A DNA stretch of 64,000 bases from Xiphophorus maculatus (lineage: Eukaryota; Chordata; Actinopteri; Cyprinodontiformes; Poeciliidae): NCBI RefSeq assembly GCF_002775205.1, contig NC_036455.1, forward strand, positions 162,501 to 226,500, read 5' to 3'. Below, in pieces: positions 33,663 to 45,210 of the stretch (position 1 is its first letter; every line of letters begins with the position of its first letter). Under the pieces are notes generated by a model. The model was not told the DNA's origin. It did not search any database and saw only the letters and a list, made by a program, of their open reading frames with translations. A program made the position numbers and the translations under genes.

Positions 33663-35581
33663 ATGGCGTCCAGGGCACCAGGTAAGCTAGCATCGCTTCT
33701 GATTTTTAAGACGTTTCCATACCTTTAAATATCTTGTCATGTTCATATCGAATGAACCGCATTACATTGTCAAACACGGCGTTGTGAAACTGTATATCCT
33801 CTGCCTCAAAATGACTTTATTGCGCCTCTAATATATGTGTGTCCTTAATGTCCCCTTGCTAACTGATGCTAACAGATCGGCTAGCGCCACCTTAGCATTC
33901 ACCGTTATGGAAAACTATTTGAAAAACGTGCATATGTAATACATTTTTAGAATTTTTTTGTACATGTTGCTCAAGAAATTAGTGCATTGGAACCTTGATT
34001 AACTTCATTTCCCGCGCACAACCTTTTATTATGTAAATACTTACAGCCGGCTAACCTACATTGTGCTGTGTCCTATTTCATTACATAGCTAATGTCAGAT
34101 AAAACTCGGTCTCCAGAGGAAACTCTTGACATTGCTTTGCTGTATATTTTAATTGTTCGTTTCTCTAGCTTCTCTACATTGTATTAGCAAGGGACTTTCA
34201 GTAAAGACTTGACAAAGCAAGTTATTTTAACAATAACAATAAAAATGTAAATCAAGACATTCATTATCTAACATGCTATGTAGTGTATACAAAACATTTT
34301 ACTCACCTTTAGGGACATTAACAATAGTTTTAGCTAACACAGCATTATTTTACATAGCTTTTGAGTTTGTAGGCGTTTATTTTTTCATTTTCTCAGTGCC
34401 ATTAAATGAGTTTTGTGTTCTTCCTTCATGTTACAGTGGCGACGGGCAGGCTCATGCTTGGCGTCCGCAAGTGGTATTACAATATGTGTGGCTTCAACAA
34501 GCTTGGTAAGTCAATTAAAAGTTTGTTATAAAGTAGATTTTCAAAACACCAAGAGAAGGTTGAAGTTTATGATGAAAATGAGACTCTTGTAAAGCTTAAG
34601 CAAGAATAAACTGGGACTCTATCTTATTTTGCTATAAGATAAGTGGCAGGGAGAGGGAAATAAAAGTATATGATTTTGTTTCTAAGATTGAAACCCTGAG
34701 CTCCATAATTAATTTCCTTTTTCTGACTTTGAGATGCGAAATAATCAAAGTCAACAAACTTAACTTTTGTTGAAGTTTTTAAAACTCCTGCTGCTTCATG
34801 TTAGACTTGCCATTGAAAACTGATCTGTTTTCAATAACACAAAAATAGTGTTGGGATTTTTCCCTTTGCCCCAACACTTTTTTAACCTAAAACTTTCCCT
34901 ATGCTTCAATTGTAGAGAAAGAAAAATAATTTTTTGTCTTGATTTAACAGTTTACCAATGAAAGAAAACTATAATTAAGTCATTACTTTGTCAATTTTGA
35001 TGATAACTAAAGGGGAAAAATATGGTAATATTGCAGTTGTATTTACTGTATTTACCAATATTATATATTAGTCGTGAGAAATCAACTACCGTATACCGTA
35101 ATGACGATGCTTCTCTTGAATTTTCAGGATTTGAACGTGTGTTTGTTTTTGTTTTTTTGTTGCAGGTTTAATGCGTGATGACACAATATATGAGGACTCA
35201 GATGTGAAGGAGGCCCTGCGGAGGCTCCCAGAGAACGTTGGTAACGACAGGGTGTTCAGGATCAAGAGAGCCCTAGATCTCTCCATGAAGCAGCAGATTC
35301 TCCCAAAAGACCAGTGGACAAAATACGAGGAGGTAAGTTCAAAAGGGAATAAGACTCTTTATGTGCCATGTCTTGCATTTATGAAGGCACTACTAAAGTA
35401 CTGAATCACAAAATAAACTTTTCACGTTGATATCATTTTGTCAACTGCTACCAGATTTGTTTGGGGTTTCATATATTCTCATAGCCTATTATGTTTTTGT
35501 CAGGATGTCAACTATCTGACACCATACCTGGAGGAGGTGATCCGTGAGAGGAAAGAAAGGGAGGAATGGATGAAGAAATAA
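33663..35581 (+). CDS. uqcrb: Cytochrome b-c1 complex subunit 7 (complex III subunit VII)
   Basis: Nuclear-encoded matrix-side subunit of the mitochondrial ubiquinol-cytochrome c reductase, contacting cytochrome b. Exons 33663-33681, 34437-34505, 35166-35332 and 35504-35581 join in phase to 110 residues (human 111). The middle and end match the family: [50 protein letters not shown] and the terminal [22 protein letters not shown]. The first coding exon is only 19 bp (MASRAP plus one base), as in mammals. There is no cleavable presequence in this family. The gene follows mterf3 on the same strand 1.35 kb downstream, the same neighbourhood as in human. Confidence 0.96.
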
Positions 35582-35779
35582 CACTTTCAGGGTTGTTAAA
35601 TCTTATATGGTTGGTGTATAATTGTTCCCTGGTGTACTATGTAAAGTTTTAAAATGAAATGTAACATGTATGGAGAAAAAAAACAGTAAAAAAAATGCAC
35701 ATTTTAAGGGACCGAAGTATCTGATTTGTTTTTTCTTTTATGGTTTATTGACATGACACTATAAAACACATTTCTGCGC

Positions 35780-36872
35780 TCAGTATTACATTACAGTTCT
35801 TCCATCTCAAATACAATAATTTCTATGATTTTTAGTGATAGACCAACACAATGGATGAAATGTGTTTTTCAAATATTTTACAAGATATCTGAAATTTCAG
35901 ACAAATCCGAGGCCATGGTCTTGAGCCGGAAAAGGGTAGTGTGCCTCCTCCGGGTCAGGGGGGGTGTCCTGCCCCAAGTGGAGGAGTTTAAGTATCTCGG
36001 GATCTTGTTCACGAATGGGGGAAGAAGGGAGCGGGAGATCGACAGGCGGATTGGCGCAGCGTCTGCTGTCAAGCGGGCGCTGTACCGGTCCGTCGTGGTG
36101 AAGAGAGAGCTGAGCCAAAAAGCGAAGCTCTCGATTTACCGGTCGATCTACGTTCCCACCCTCATCTATGGTCATGAGCTTTGGGTCATGACCGAAAGAA
36201 CGAGATCGCGGATACAAGCGGCCGAAATGGGTTTTCTCCGTAGGGTGGCTGGGCTCTCCCTTAGAGATAGGGTGAGAAGCTCAGTCATCCGGGAGGGACT
36301 CAGAGTAGAGCCGCTGCTCCTTCACATCGAGAGGAGCCAGTTGAGGTGGCTCGGGCATCTGGTCAGGATGCCTCCTGGACGCCTCCCTGGTGAGGCGTTC
36401 CGGGCACGTCCCACCGGGAGGAGGCCCCGGGGAAGACCCAGGACACGCTGGAGGGACTATGTCTCTCGGCTGGCCTGGGAACGCCTCGGGATTCCCCCGG
36501 AGGAGCTAGAAGAAGTGGCTGGGGAGAGGGAAGTCTGGGCCTCCCTTCTGAAGCTGCTACCCCCGCGACCCGACCTCGGATAAGCGGAAGAAGATGGATG
36601 GATGGATGGATGGATCTGAAATTTCCTTTAGATAAATCTTTTAAATCATCTCATCTGCCATTACATCTGCCTTGCAGTGGTTCTGTTTATTAATTGGGAG
36701 ACTTCTGAAAGAAATTGGTTACATTTATTAGGACTATCAAAGAAAACCAATTTTCTTAATTTTGCAGTGTGTTGGTCGATCATAAAATCCCAGTACAACT
36801 TATTGAAACCTGCAGTTTTAACATGATGTGCAATAATTTAAAGAGAGTATGAATACTTCTTAAGGTACTGTA
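35780..36872 (+). mobile_element. Long-TIR DNA element interrupted by a LINE
   Basis: Left piece about 35780-35898 contains TAGTGATAGACCAACACAAT; right piece 36614-36872 contains TGTTGGTCGATCATAAAATC and ends GTATGAATACTTCTTAAGG and GTACTGTA. Both match the ends of the family seen whole at 45531-46899. The Rex3-like LINE between them is a later insertion. The exact left end is uncertain. Confidence 0.65.
35899..36613 (+). mobile_element. Rex3-like (RTE clade) LINE, 5'-truncated
   Basis: The reading frame to the stop at 36583 encodes the C-terminal part of a non-LTR reverse transcriptase protein: EFKYLGILFTNGGRREREID, YRSIYVPTLIYGHELWVMT and RPRGRPRTRWRDYVSRLAWE. It ends in a very short 3' tail of GATG repeats, as known for Rex3. 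A 12-bp duplication ATCTGAAATTTC flanks it (35887-35898 and 36614-36625). Only about 715 bp of the roughly 3-kb element are present. The remaining frame is open, which argues for a young insertion. Confidence 0.88.
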
Positions 36873-37067
36873 GTCATCAGATGCTACATCACTAAATTTA
36901 TCTTAGACAAAATAGAGACAAGGTTAATATTAATTTTAAAATAAATATGCCTGAATTTAAAAACAAGGATTCATGTACATTCCTTAAAAATTCACCTAAT
37001 TTTAAAGATGTGCTTCATTTAGATTTGTTCAAAGCCTCTGATAAAATCCTTCATGTCCATTTGCTGC

Positions 37068-39663
37068 TCACCAGGCGTTCTCATTTCCTCTCTGGGCCTG
37101 TGATCTCCTGGTGTCCACATCTGTTATTGTACCTATAAAATTTCCAATCACACTGTTGAAAGATTTTAGCATTGACAACCCGAGTTCATTGCTGGTTTCA
37201 TTAATGTCTGGATCATAGGCGCCCATGAGAGGGGTGCACACCTCCACTTCTCCTCTGCCAGCTCGCTCCAAGATACCCAAAAGCTGACCCCTGGTCTGCT
37301 GAAACAAATCTCTGTTGTAGTCCAACAAGACCGCATCTTCAAGAGGATAAGCGACACCCTCAGAGTAGCAATCTCTGGGTGCAGGTACCTCTATGTACCT
37401 CAGTTTAGGAAACCCTGTTGTCAGCGTGGAGAACAACCTCCTCAAAGTGACAGAGCTGAGAGGATTTCCCAGAAGCTTTAGCTCCTGTAGCGCCTGGCAG
37501 GGAGACAGGGCATTGGTGAAGGTGGTTAGGTGGTCGTCCTTAATGTCGCATTCCTCGAGGACGAGGGTCGTCAATGTTGCAGAGCAGCGACCCAGGAGTT
37601 TGTGGAATGCGGTGGAAAAAGAGCTGAAGATGTCATGTCCGCTGAGGTCGAGGTAGACCAGGGATTCACTGTGCAGACTGTTAGCCAGGTAGGTCATGTC
37701 CACGCGGTTCAGGCAGCAGTTAGCCAGCTCCAGACACTTCAGTGGCGTATTAAGAGGGCTGGGGAAGGTAAAGACATAATTCAGGGTTGGGAAAATAGAG
37801 TTCTAGCCTATCTGACATAGTTTTATATAGTTATTAGAGAACACTCAGTAGATTTGTTTGGATAAACAAATCAAATTTATATCATCACTCTTCTAGAGGC
37901 AAATATCGACTACTTTGTGTTGGGCTATTACATAAAATCCTAATTTTAAAATAAAATAGATAATCAAGTAAGGTAAAAAATGTCAAAACATTGATCTTCA
38001 ATCATTGAAGTGGTGTTAATACTTTTGCATGGCTCTGTCCCTGACTGACTTGGTGCTGTCTGTCCTCACTGGCATCGTATCAGCAACTTTAACAACAAAA
38101 TACCATCCATTGTTAAACAAGAACATTTAAAGCTGCCAAAGAATAGGAGAGCTATTACAAGAAGTGCATACCTTATTTATAGAAAAAACAAACCTCAGGT
38201 GACCTTGTTTGATGGTTGCAGTGGTGGGCGATATGGATTTAAAGTTTTATCACAGTATTTTGTGGTACTGTTTTGATAATCTAAGCATAAGACAATAAGA
38301 ACTATTTATTTCTACTGTTTTAGGTAACTGTGGCTGCATGAAACAGTAATCATAACCACACAAATACTGGTCTTGCAAGTCATGCACTTGTGTGATATGC
38401 AAGTGCATTCACATGCAAATCACAATTTGTATCACTGAACTGCACATAACTGCATTTAGTCATATTTTCAAATGAATATTTATTGATACTTTCATTGAAC
38501 AAACGGTGGAGAAAATAGTAAAAATAAAAATTCTGAGACTACAAACATTTTGGGGTATTTTTAAACATCAATTGGGATTTATTGTGACAACGATAAATCA
38601 AAATTCTTACAAGAAACGTATCAATAAATGGTAAACGATACGATAAATGTCCACCAGCATAGATAGTTGATGTACTCACCACAGCAATCGGCGAAGATGT
38701 CCAGTTAGAGTCGAGAACCCAACATAAAGCTCAGTAAGGTTGCCAAGTTGTGCCAGCAGATGCCCAATGGTTGCTAGGAGATTGTCATCATCAGCACCCA
38801 GCCTCCTAACATCCAGCGCCCCCGCTGGTAGCGCCAGAGACTGCAGCTTGGGAAACTCCACCCTGGACAGCAACACTTCCAGGTGTGTGGCCTCCAGTGG
38901 AACATTGTGGACCACCTCCAGCTTCGTTATGGACTCAGGCTCAGCCAGACGAAGGACGTAGAAGAGCTGCTTGAGAGAGAGGGAGTCGGCTCTAAAGCTA
39001 ACAAAGCGAACCTTGAGAGGACAGTAGCGGAGAAGCAGGAAGGCCTGAGTCACCATCTCATAGCTTCGGCCTGTCACGAATCCTTTCAGAAGGACGTCGA
39101 TTGATGTTTCAAACGCAGATGGGCTCACGTCACTTGCCTGCATGGCCACCATGGTCTCATAGCACATTTGGGTCAGGAGCTGGGTCCGAGCCCACCGACC
39201 CATGGTGGACTTGCATGGACAGGCTTGGTGCTCAATGTCTTTGAGGGCAGTTAGGTCCACCACATGCAAACTCTTTGCATATGTTCTTGGAGGAGACAGC
39301 GCATAGTCCTGTATGGGAATATCATCACAAAGTTATAGAGGCAAAAACATAATTCAGCATAAACATCCAAACCAATGTAGGGTTTACCTTTAGGCCGATC
39401 AGAACTGCTTGTAGGCAGGCCCGGCAGGTGCAGGAGGTGAGGTCCAGCTCACAGTCAGAGGATTTCCCCAGGAGTCTCTGCATGTTGAGCTCTGGCAGAG
39501 GCCATGTTTGGACCAAAGCATGCAGCAGCTCGGCCTGCTCATGGAGGTAGCAGGCCTTGAAGAGAAGCGGATAGAGGTTGAAAGACACGCAGCTTAGGTT
39601 CCCTAAAGCTGCTGAGCCTGTCTGGATGAAGCCCTCAGCTGCAAGGAAGCGCAGGGACTTCAT
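37068..39663 (-). CDS. lrrc14b: Leucine-rich repeat-containing protein 14B
   Basis: PRAME/LRRC14-family leucine-rich repeat protein of unknown precise function. Exons 39388-39663, 38680-39308 and 37068-37758 join in phase to 531 residues (human about 514). The N-terminus [12 protein letters not shown]...[17 protein letters not shown] matches human LRRC14B. A cysteine cluster CTCRACLQ and the segment [16 protein letters not shown] follow. LRR-type strands appear towards the C-terminus, for example [26 protein letters not shown] and [13 protein letters not shown]. The final codon region NENAW-stop overlaps a GTGAGC that could also be a donor, so a further 3' exon cannot be excluded. Intron 2 holds two transposon pieces. 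Confidence 0.92.
37910..38042. mobile_element. End fragment of the long-TIR DNA element
   Basis: GTGTTGGGCTATTACATAAA and then ATCCTAATTTTAAAAT, followed by TTAATACTTTTGCATGGC, match the right end of the family (TCACATAAAATCCCAATAAA, AATACTTTTGCAAGGC). Only this end is seen, in lrrc14b intron 2. Confidence 0.6.
38219..38656. mobile_element. hAT-like MITE, copy 1 (lrrc14b intron 2)
   Basis: Begins TGGTGGGCGATATGG and ends AACGATACGATAAATGTCCA-CCA, an imperfect inverted pair. The interior (TGTATCACTGAACTGCACAT, then TTTAGTCATATTTTCAAA) is shared with 61575-62000. No coding capacity; no clear target duplication. Confidence 0.65.
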
Positions 39664-41073
39664 GTTCTCCAGGTGTTGGTGGCGGAAAGTAGAAGAAGAA
39701 AGATTTTCCTGATTTTCCTGGGTTTTTACTTTGGTATTTGTCCAGAATGGGCTTGCTGTGGTTCAGCAGCAGCAATGTGTGGGTTAGGGGGGTCTTGTGA
39801 TTGGTAAGAGCGTTGGGGCTATTAATAGAAACAGCTGTCTCATGTCCTTCGTCAGGGTACACTGTCTGAGTTTCAACAGAGAGAAGTGGAAACAACATTC
39901 GAATGCTGCTGGGAAAATTTCCACTAATAACTAAATTGTAAATTAAGCTTCATTGTTTAGTGAATAAAAAATATTTAACATAATCAGCACAATTTCATTT
40001 TGGCCCATCTCAGAAACTTGAGTGAAACCTGTATGATTCAAAGCTTGAGTTTTTATTGTCAACTTTGTTTGTAGTCAATATTATGTCCATAATTCAGTGT
40101 ATTAACTCTTCATTATATACATTGTATTTTAACTTGTTCCAAGTTCACACTTCTTTTGTACAAAGTGGAGTGTGAAATTATGATGTCTTTATTTCTAACT
40201 CCATCTGTTAAATTTATCTCACCATTATGCTATATTCTTTCCTTTTACTTTTTGATTCTTCTGTGTTTTTACTGTGAAAAATAAGTGCACAATATAAAAT
40301 AATGTCACCAAAGGGGAAATATACATGATGAAGAAAGAAAACATCTCTGACCTAAATTTAAACCATAAACTATTTTAATGATTACATATTCATGACATGA
40401 TGCAAAAGACTGTCTTGGAAAGAAATGTCACAATGTTGAAAGAAATAATTTAATGCCACAAAAAGATATTTGCATTTTTAAATTTATACAGCACTATCTA
40501 GTACATCCCTTTTTTGTGGTCTTATTAGAAAAACTTTTTTTAAATTAAATAAATTCTCCCGATCGTAGTAAGCTACTCCAGGGATACCCAGGTCGCATTA
40601 AGTTTTTTTTATTTAACTGAAATTGTGCAGTATTTTATCTGTGCTGTATTATTAATAGAAGCTAATGTTTCTGCAATTAAAATATGAAAATCAAGGAGGC
40701 ATTTTTGACTAAATGTAGATTCATTTGCTCCCTTTAATACAGAGAAGCAGCAGCTCTGCTCATCAGATAGCAGGCCTCATCCCATCTGTACAGAGATAAA
40801 AAAAAAAAAAAATTCATACCAGTTTGTTTTCTATTCTATAAAAATAAAAAGAAACACTGACACTTTCAAGAAGTTTTTTTAATTGTCATATACAAAAGTA
40901 TTAATCCAATGTTTCAGCTGTGTAAACAGGTTCCTTAAAATGTAGTTACAAATGGTTTGTCTCAAAATCAGATTGCAACTTGCCTTTAAACTGAAATAAG
41001 TTTGTTTTCTCTATAATACACATATATACATTCAACTGCTTCAAAGAAACAGCATAAGTCCATATAAGTCCTA
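39664..41073. other. Intergenic region lrrc14b to gatad1
   Basis: AT-rich sequence holding the lrrc14b upstream region (about 39664-40100) and the gatad1 3' UTR (below 41074). 40560-40590 and the surrounding DNA show no recognisable gene, repeat family or structural RNA. Confidence 0.5.
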
Positions 41074-42749
41074 TTAACTGGCGATGCTGGCAGACTCTTT
41101 AGCAGCCAGTGTAGATGTAGGTCCTATGTGCGTCCAGATGAAGCCTTTTTCGGGACATAGAGGGATGGTGGGGAACGGAGAGCTGCGTGACTTGAAATAT
41201 TCAGAGGGAGCGTGGCACACAAACTCCAAATAGTCCATCTTCCTGGGCAAATCCTCCTCTGGTCCTAATAAAAAGCACAGAGCTTAAAACTATGTCAAAC
41301 AAATCAGAGTAAAATGTGTTAACAGATCGCTTACCAATAATGTACGTCCCTGGATCGAAGTGGTCGCTTGGACTGGCCTGAGTGGGGATTAGCCATGTCA
41401 GAGCCGCACTCTTCTCACAGTACTGGTCCTGCACAAATCCTCTGATCTGAGCGTAGTACGGCTTCCCATCGTCTTCATCTATGACCCTGATCACATCACC
41501 GATCTGGTAATACACACCCTGTGAACACAAACGGAGGTTCTGGGTTTTTATATGATCACTTTTAAATATAAACACTGAAAAAAAAACAGTGACCACCCCA
41601 TACCTTGTAGAATAAAGATTCTGATGTAATGATTGTTGACACTGATTCTGGCGCTTTGATTGGCTGTAAAGGAGAATAGTCAAGTGTCAAATACTTTGTA
41701 GAGCAGTAAATATATGAAAAAAGTAAAAAAAAAAAAAAGAGCAGCGTACATTTTTGAGTTTGAAAATGTGTCTCCTTCCTTTGCCTTTTGTTGAAACCTT
41801 TTTCTCAGAGGCAGGAGCTTTGTACTTGGTGCTTCTCAGCCGTGCAGACCTCCTGTGGATTTCCTGCTTGGACTAGAAACCCCCAGCCCCGGCCCAACAA
41901 ATTTTAAATATGGAATCTTACTCTCAAAACAGTTGTACTAACCTTACATTGTTTAATTTATAAAACATTAGGGAATCATCCTTTCTTCCAATGGATAAAA
42001 AACCCCAAAAAACTCTGGAATGACTATAATAGTGTATTATAATGGAACCTGTTGTGGTTTATGTTTTGGCTAAATGTATTTTATTTTTTGTTTCATATAC
42101 GAGTAGTACAAGCTGATACAACACCACCGTCACGTTGGGAGTGGCATTCTGTAACCATACATATTTGCTTGCAAGCTATTATTCCCATAAAACTTCCCCA
42201 AACCCTTAATATTAGAATACATAAATTACGTAAAATATGAGACTGCAGGTTCTAGCCCATTATCCTAAATAATACGTTTCACATTTACTTTTGCTGAGTA
42301 ACAAAGCATATATTGTTTATTTCTATCAATAATCTTATTACAGTGAAAATAAAACGGAAGCCAAAGCGATCTCTGCTCTTCATATGCTTAACTGCCGCCA
42401 GGGGGTGCTATTGAGCGGTTTTGTTGATGCACCACACAAGTCTAATAATAATCCATCTACCGTCATCTCTCTGGTTTCAAAAAGACATGAGAAAATAAGC
42501 TATAAATATATCAATGCACCATAATTATTCAAGCCACGCTCAAAGCATCTCTTGGGTGTGACTGACCTGTTTTCCGCCGCCGTTGCTGGGCTGAGTGCTG
42601 GTGGAGACGGAGGGTCCAGAAGCTCCACCGCCGCTGCTGGTCTTTCCTGTGCAGTTATTGCACAGTATTTCGCCCTGGTTTCCTTTCTTCCACATCGAGG
42701 AAGAGTTCGTCTTACAGACGGAGCAGCACGGTTTCAAACCCAGAGGCAT
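41074..42749 (-). CDS. gatad1: GATA zinc finger domain-containing protein 1
   Basis: Nuclear chromatin protein found in mammals with EMSY, KDM5A and SIN3/HDAC at H3K4me3 promoters. Exons 42567-42749, 41750-41872, 41604-41663, 41335-41518 and 41074-41264 join in phase to 246 residues (human 269). A GATA-type finger with Cys9, Cys12, Cys30 and Cys33 (CSVC...CNNC) opens the protein. A Ser/Gly-rich linker is shorter than in human, accounting for the length difference. Then follow KQEIHRRSARLRSTKYK, the basic KGKGRRHIFKLKN, and a conserved BAH-like core (GVYYQIGDVIRVIDEDDGKP, GFVQDQYCEKSAALTWLIPT). The C-terminus PEKGFIWTHIGPT matches human. Confidence 0.96.
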
Positions 42750-44336
42750 TTTTTACCGCTCACACAACAGTGCTCAACAAAAAAAAAAATTAGATGGAGC
42801 TCCTCGATCTGGTGCCCGACAACAGTTTACTATCAAAGCGCTCACCTGTGTAGCTGCCGCAAACTACAGCGACATTTATTAATTCAAATAAAAGACGTTT
42901 AACATCTTAAAATAACCAACGAACAAACCAGTTCGGTCTGTTTATGTGTGTCCCTATTATCCTTAGCAGCGGTCCTGCTCTTGTTCTGCGCTTCTTCCTC
43001 TGATGTTAAGCATGAGGTTGGGTACAGCGCCACCAACAGGACTGAGACCATAGATCAGTCTTAGTTTAATACCCCCACACACACAAAATAAAAATAAAAA
43101 AAAATAAATACAATTTTTAGTATTTTTCATTAAGCATGAAAAGCCCAACTGTCTCTTTCTCTAAAAAATATTTATTGGAAACAATAAATAAAAAATATTA
43201 TTATCTAGCAAACAGTAACCCGAATCCAAACAACTTTCTGTGGGTAAAATAGTTATTGTAGTTCTTTCACTATAAAACAGGGCTGGTCCAATATTGTTTG
43301 AGGGCTTAATCAGAAATTGATTTGGCCCCCTCTTCCTGATAAGAACATCCCTTCTACTAACAACATTTTTATAATAATAATAATAATAGTAATAAATTTT
43401 ATCTGCATAGTGTTTTTCTAAGTGCTCAAAATTGCCTTACAACACAGGTTTGTTGGAATCTGGGAGAGGGGCCCATCATGTTTAACGTGTTGACTTGAAA
43501 ATCAGTCACGAATTGAATTGTTATTTGCTGAGGCATATTTTTTAAACAAACCTAGTTGAAGCACGGATGAAATCAAACATGAACTCATAACATCAGTAAC
43601 TGTAAAAAATTGGATTATTCTATGCACTATCAGAAACTAAATTTCCCAATACCTTGAAACTTAAACAACCTAAAGTCTTTAAAAAAATAACCTTGATATT
43701 ATTGTCACTGTCAATAAACAAAGGTAAAGTTTTTATATCTATGGGCTGTGTTACATTTAAAGTATTTATGGGAGGTCACTGACGTTTGTTTTGGGGCCAA
43801 TGAGAAGCGACGTAATTTATTTTAGGTGATGTATACATTATTGTTTTACAGAGTCTTACATCAAGTAAGGCTCTTTCCTCTTATGTTAAGTAAGAGAAAA
43901 CTAGTAGATGCACCAATCTAAAGATGAAAAATAAAACACATTCTTTTAGATATTAGTTCCTCATCACAGTAAAAAAATCAAATAAAAATGATAAGAATAT
44001 CCCAAACTAGAAACAGATTACCAAAGCTGTCTATAACACTTTTTCAGTCTGAGAAAAACATTTTTAACTAGTATGTAGTAGTAAATATTATTTTTCTGCT
44101 AAGACCAACAGGAGGACTTTTGATTTTACAGTCACAAAGATATACGTACGTTTGGATACTTGGAAAAGTTACACGTCACATTCAGTTGTAATTTGAACCT
44201 TCCAGTAGGTGGCGCTCATCCTTCGTAAAGACCGCCAAAGAAGAAGGAAGACGACGAAGAAGAAGGAACGTAATGCGTCACAATTCAAAACAGTACTGGA
44301 AGTTAACAGCAGAGTGTGTCTATTCCATTTTAAAGA
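42750..44336. other. Divergent intergenic region gatad1 / chrac1
   Basis: gatad1 and chrac1 start away from each other about 1.6 kb apart. 42750-42900 is gatad1 5' UTR and promoter. 43365-43390 is an ATA-rich microsatellite followed by a sequence (TTTTATCTGCATAGTGTTTT) resembling a dispersed teleost repeat also seen near 21325. 44200-44336 is the chrac1 5' region with GAAGAAGG repeats. No other gene seen. Confidence 0.5.
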
Positions 44337-45210
44337 ATGTCTCAAACTAATTCAGGAAAAGACAGCCAAGCGTCAGAAGCTAAAAAGGCAATCTCACTAC
44401 CGATCTCCAGAGTGCGGCTGATCATGAAGAGCTCCCCGGACGTCTCCAGCATCAACCAGGACGCTCTCTTCCTCACCACCAAGGCTACTGTAAGCTGTTG
44501 TTACGAGCTTATTAGCAGAGCTGGAATATCAGCGGTTTATTGTTGTGAAGATGTTTGTTTTACAGTTTTAACTGGAGATTTCTAATTGACTAACCCGGGC
44601 GTTGTTGTTGTTGTTGATGCTGCTGCTGCTGCTGCTGATGATGATAAAGGAGCTGTTTGTGCAGCATCTGGCTCTGACCTCCTTTAACAACCGCTCCCAG
44701 ACGGAAGCCAACACCCTGAACTACAGCGACCTGGCTAAAACCGCAGAGGAGAGCGACACTTTCCACTTCCTCACAGGTGAGAAACCTGACTCACCTGAAA
44801 CTGTCAACCTTCAGCTGCTCATAATTAGTGTGTAAATAAGCTTCAAGGATGTTACTGATACTTCAAGGAAAACTGCAGACATAAAATGCGTTTACGGCTT
44901 TGTGAAATATTCTACCATTTTTTCATCACAAGACATTTAAAATTACATTAATAAGAATATGGATTATTTGCATAATCTACATTTAAAGGGTTAAATGGCT
45001 GTGTTTGTACATTAGTACTTTATCTGGTCTTATTACTGAAATATATGAAGTAACATTGAAGCTGGACAAGCAGTGAATTTATGTCGTGTAACTTTTTTGT
45101 CTCTCGCTCTTGTTTTTTTTTACTTAACAGATATTTTGCCCAAAAAAATCCTTGCTCAAGATTATCTGAAGACTTTGGAACAAATGCAAGATGAAGACAG
45201 TGATTTCTGA
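44337..45210 (+). CDS. chrac1: Chromatin accessibility complex protein 1 (CHRAC-15, histone fold)
   Basis: Histone-fold protein that pairs with POLE3 (CHRAC-17) in the CHRAC remodelling complex with ACF1/SNF2H. Exons 44337-44489, 44650-44776 and 45131-45210 join in phase to 119 residues (human 131). The fold is intact: ISLPISRVRLIMKSSPDVSS and INQDALFLTTKATELFVQHL (helices 1-2), TLNYSDLAKTAEESDTFHFL (helix 3) and DILPKKILAQDYLKTL. The acidic tail is short (EQMQDEDSDF), shorter than in human. The ATG chosen is the first after the stop-rich leader and gives the family-like start. Poly(A) signal AATAAA at 45463-45468. Confidence 0.95.
44598..44645 (+). repeat. (GTT)n(GCT)n(GAT)n triplet repeat next to chrac1 exon 2
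   Basis: The 160-bp intron 1 of chrac1 ends in GTTGTTGTTGTTGTTGATGC then five to six CTG units and ATGATGATAAAG just before exon 2. The acceptor AAAG/GAG at 44649 therefore has a repeat tract in place of an ordinary pyrimidine tract. Confidence 0.9.

Larger units (their letters stand above)
35582..37067. other. Intergenic region between convergent uqcrb and lrrc14b
   Basis: uqcrb and lrrc14b end towards each other here. The first 150 bp are uqcrb 3' UTR. 35780-36872 is a DNA element split by a LINE (separate entries). 36873-37067 is AT-rich lrrc14b 3' UTR. Confidence 0.6.

Noticed and set aside
35825-36583. 252-codon open frame as a host gene
   Set aside because: From 35899 on it is the C-terminal tail of a Rex3-like LINE with a target duplication; the first codons are flanking DNA.
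37530-39104. Plus-strand frames over the lrrc14b exons
   Set aside because: Shadows of the GC-rich minus-strand exons, which carry the conserved LRRC14B sequence.
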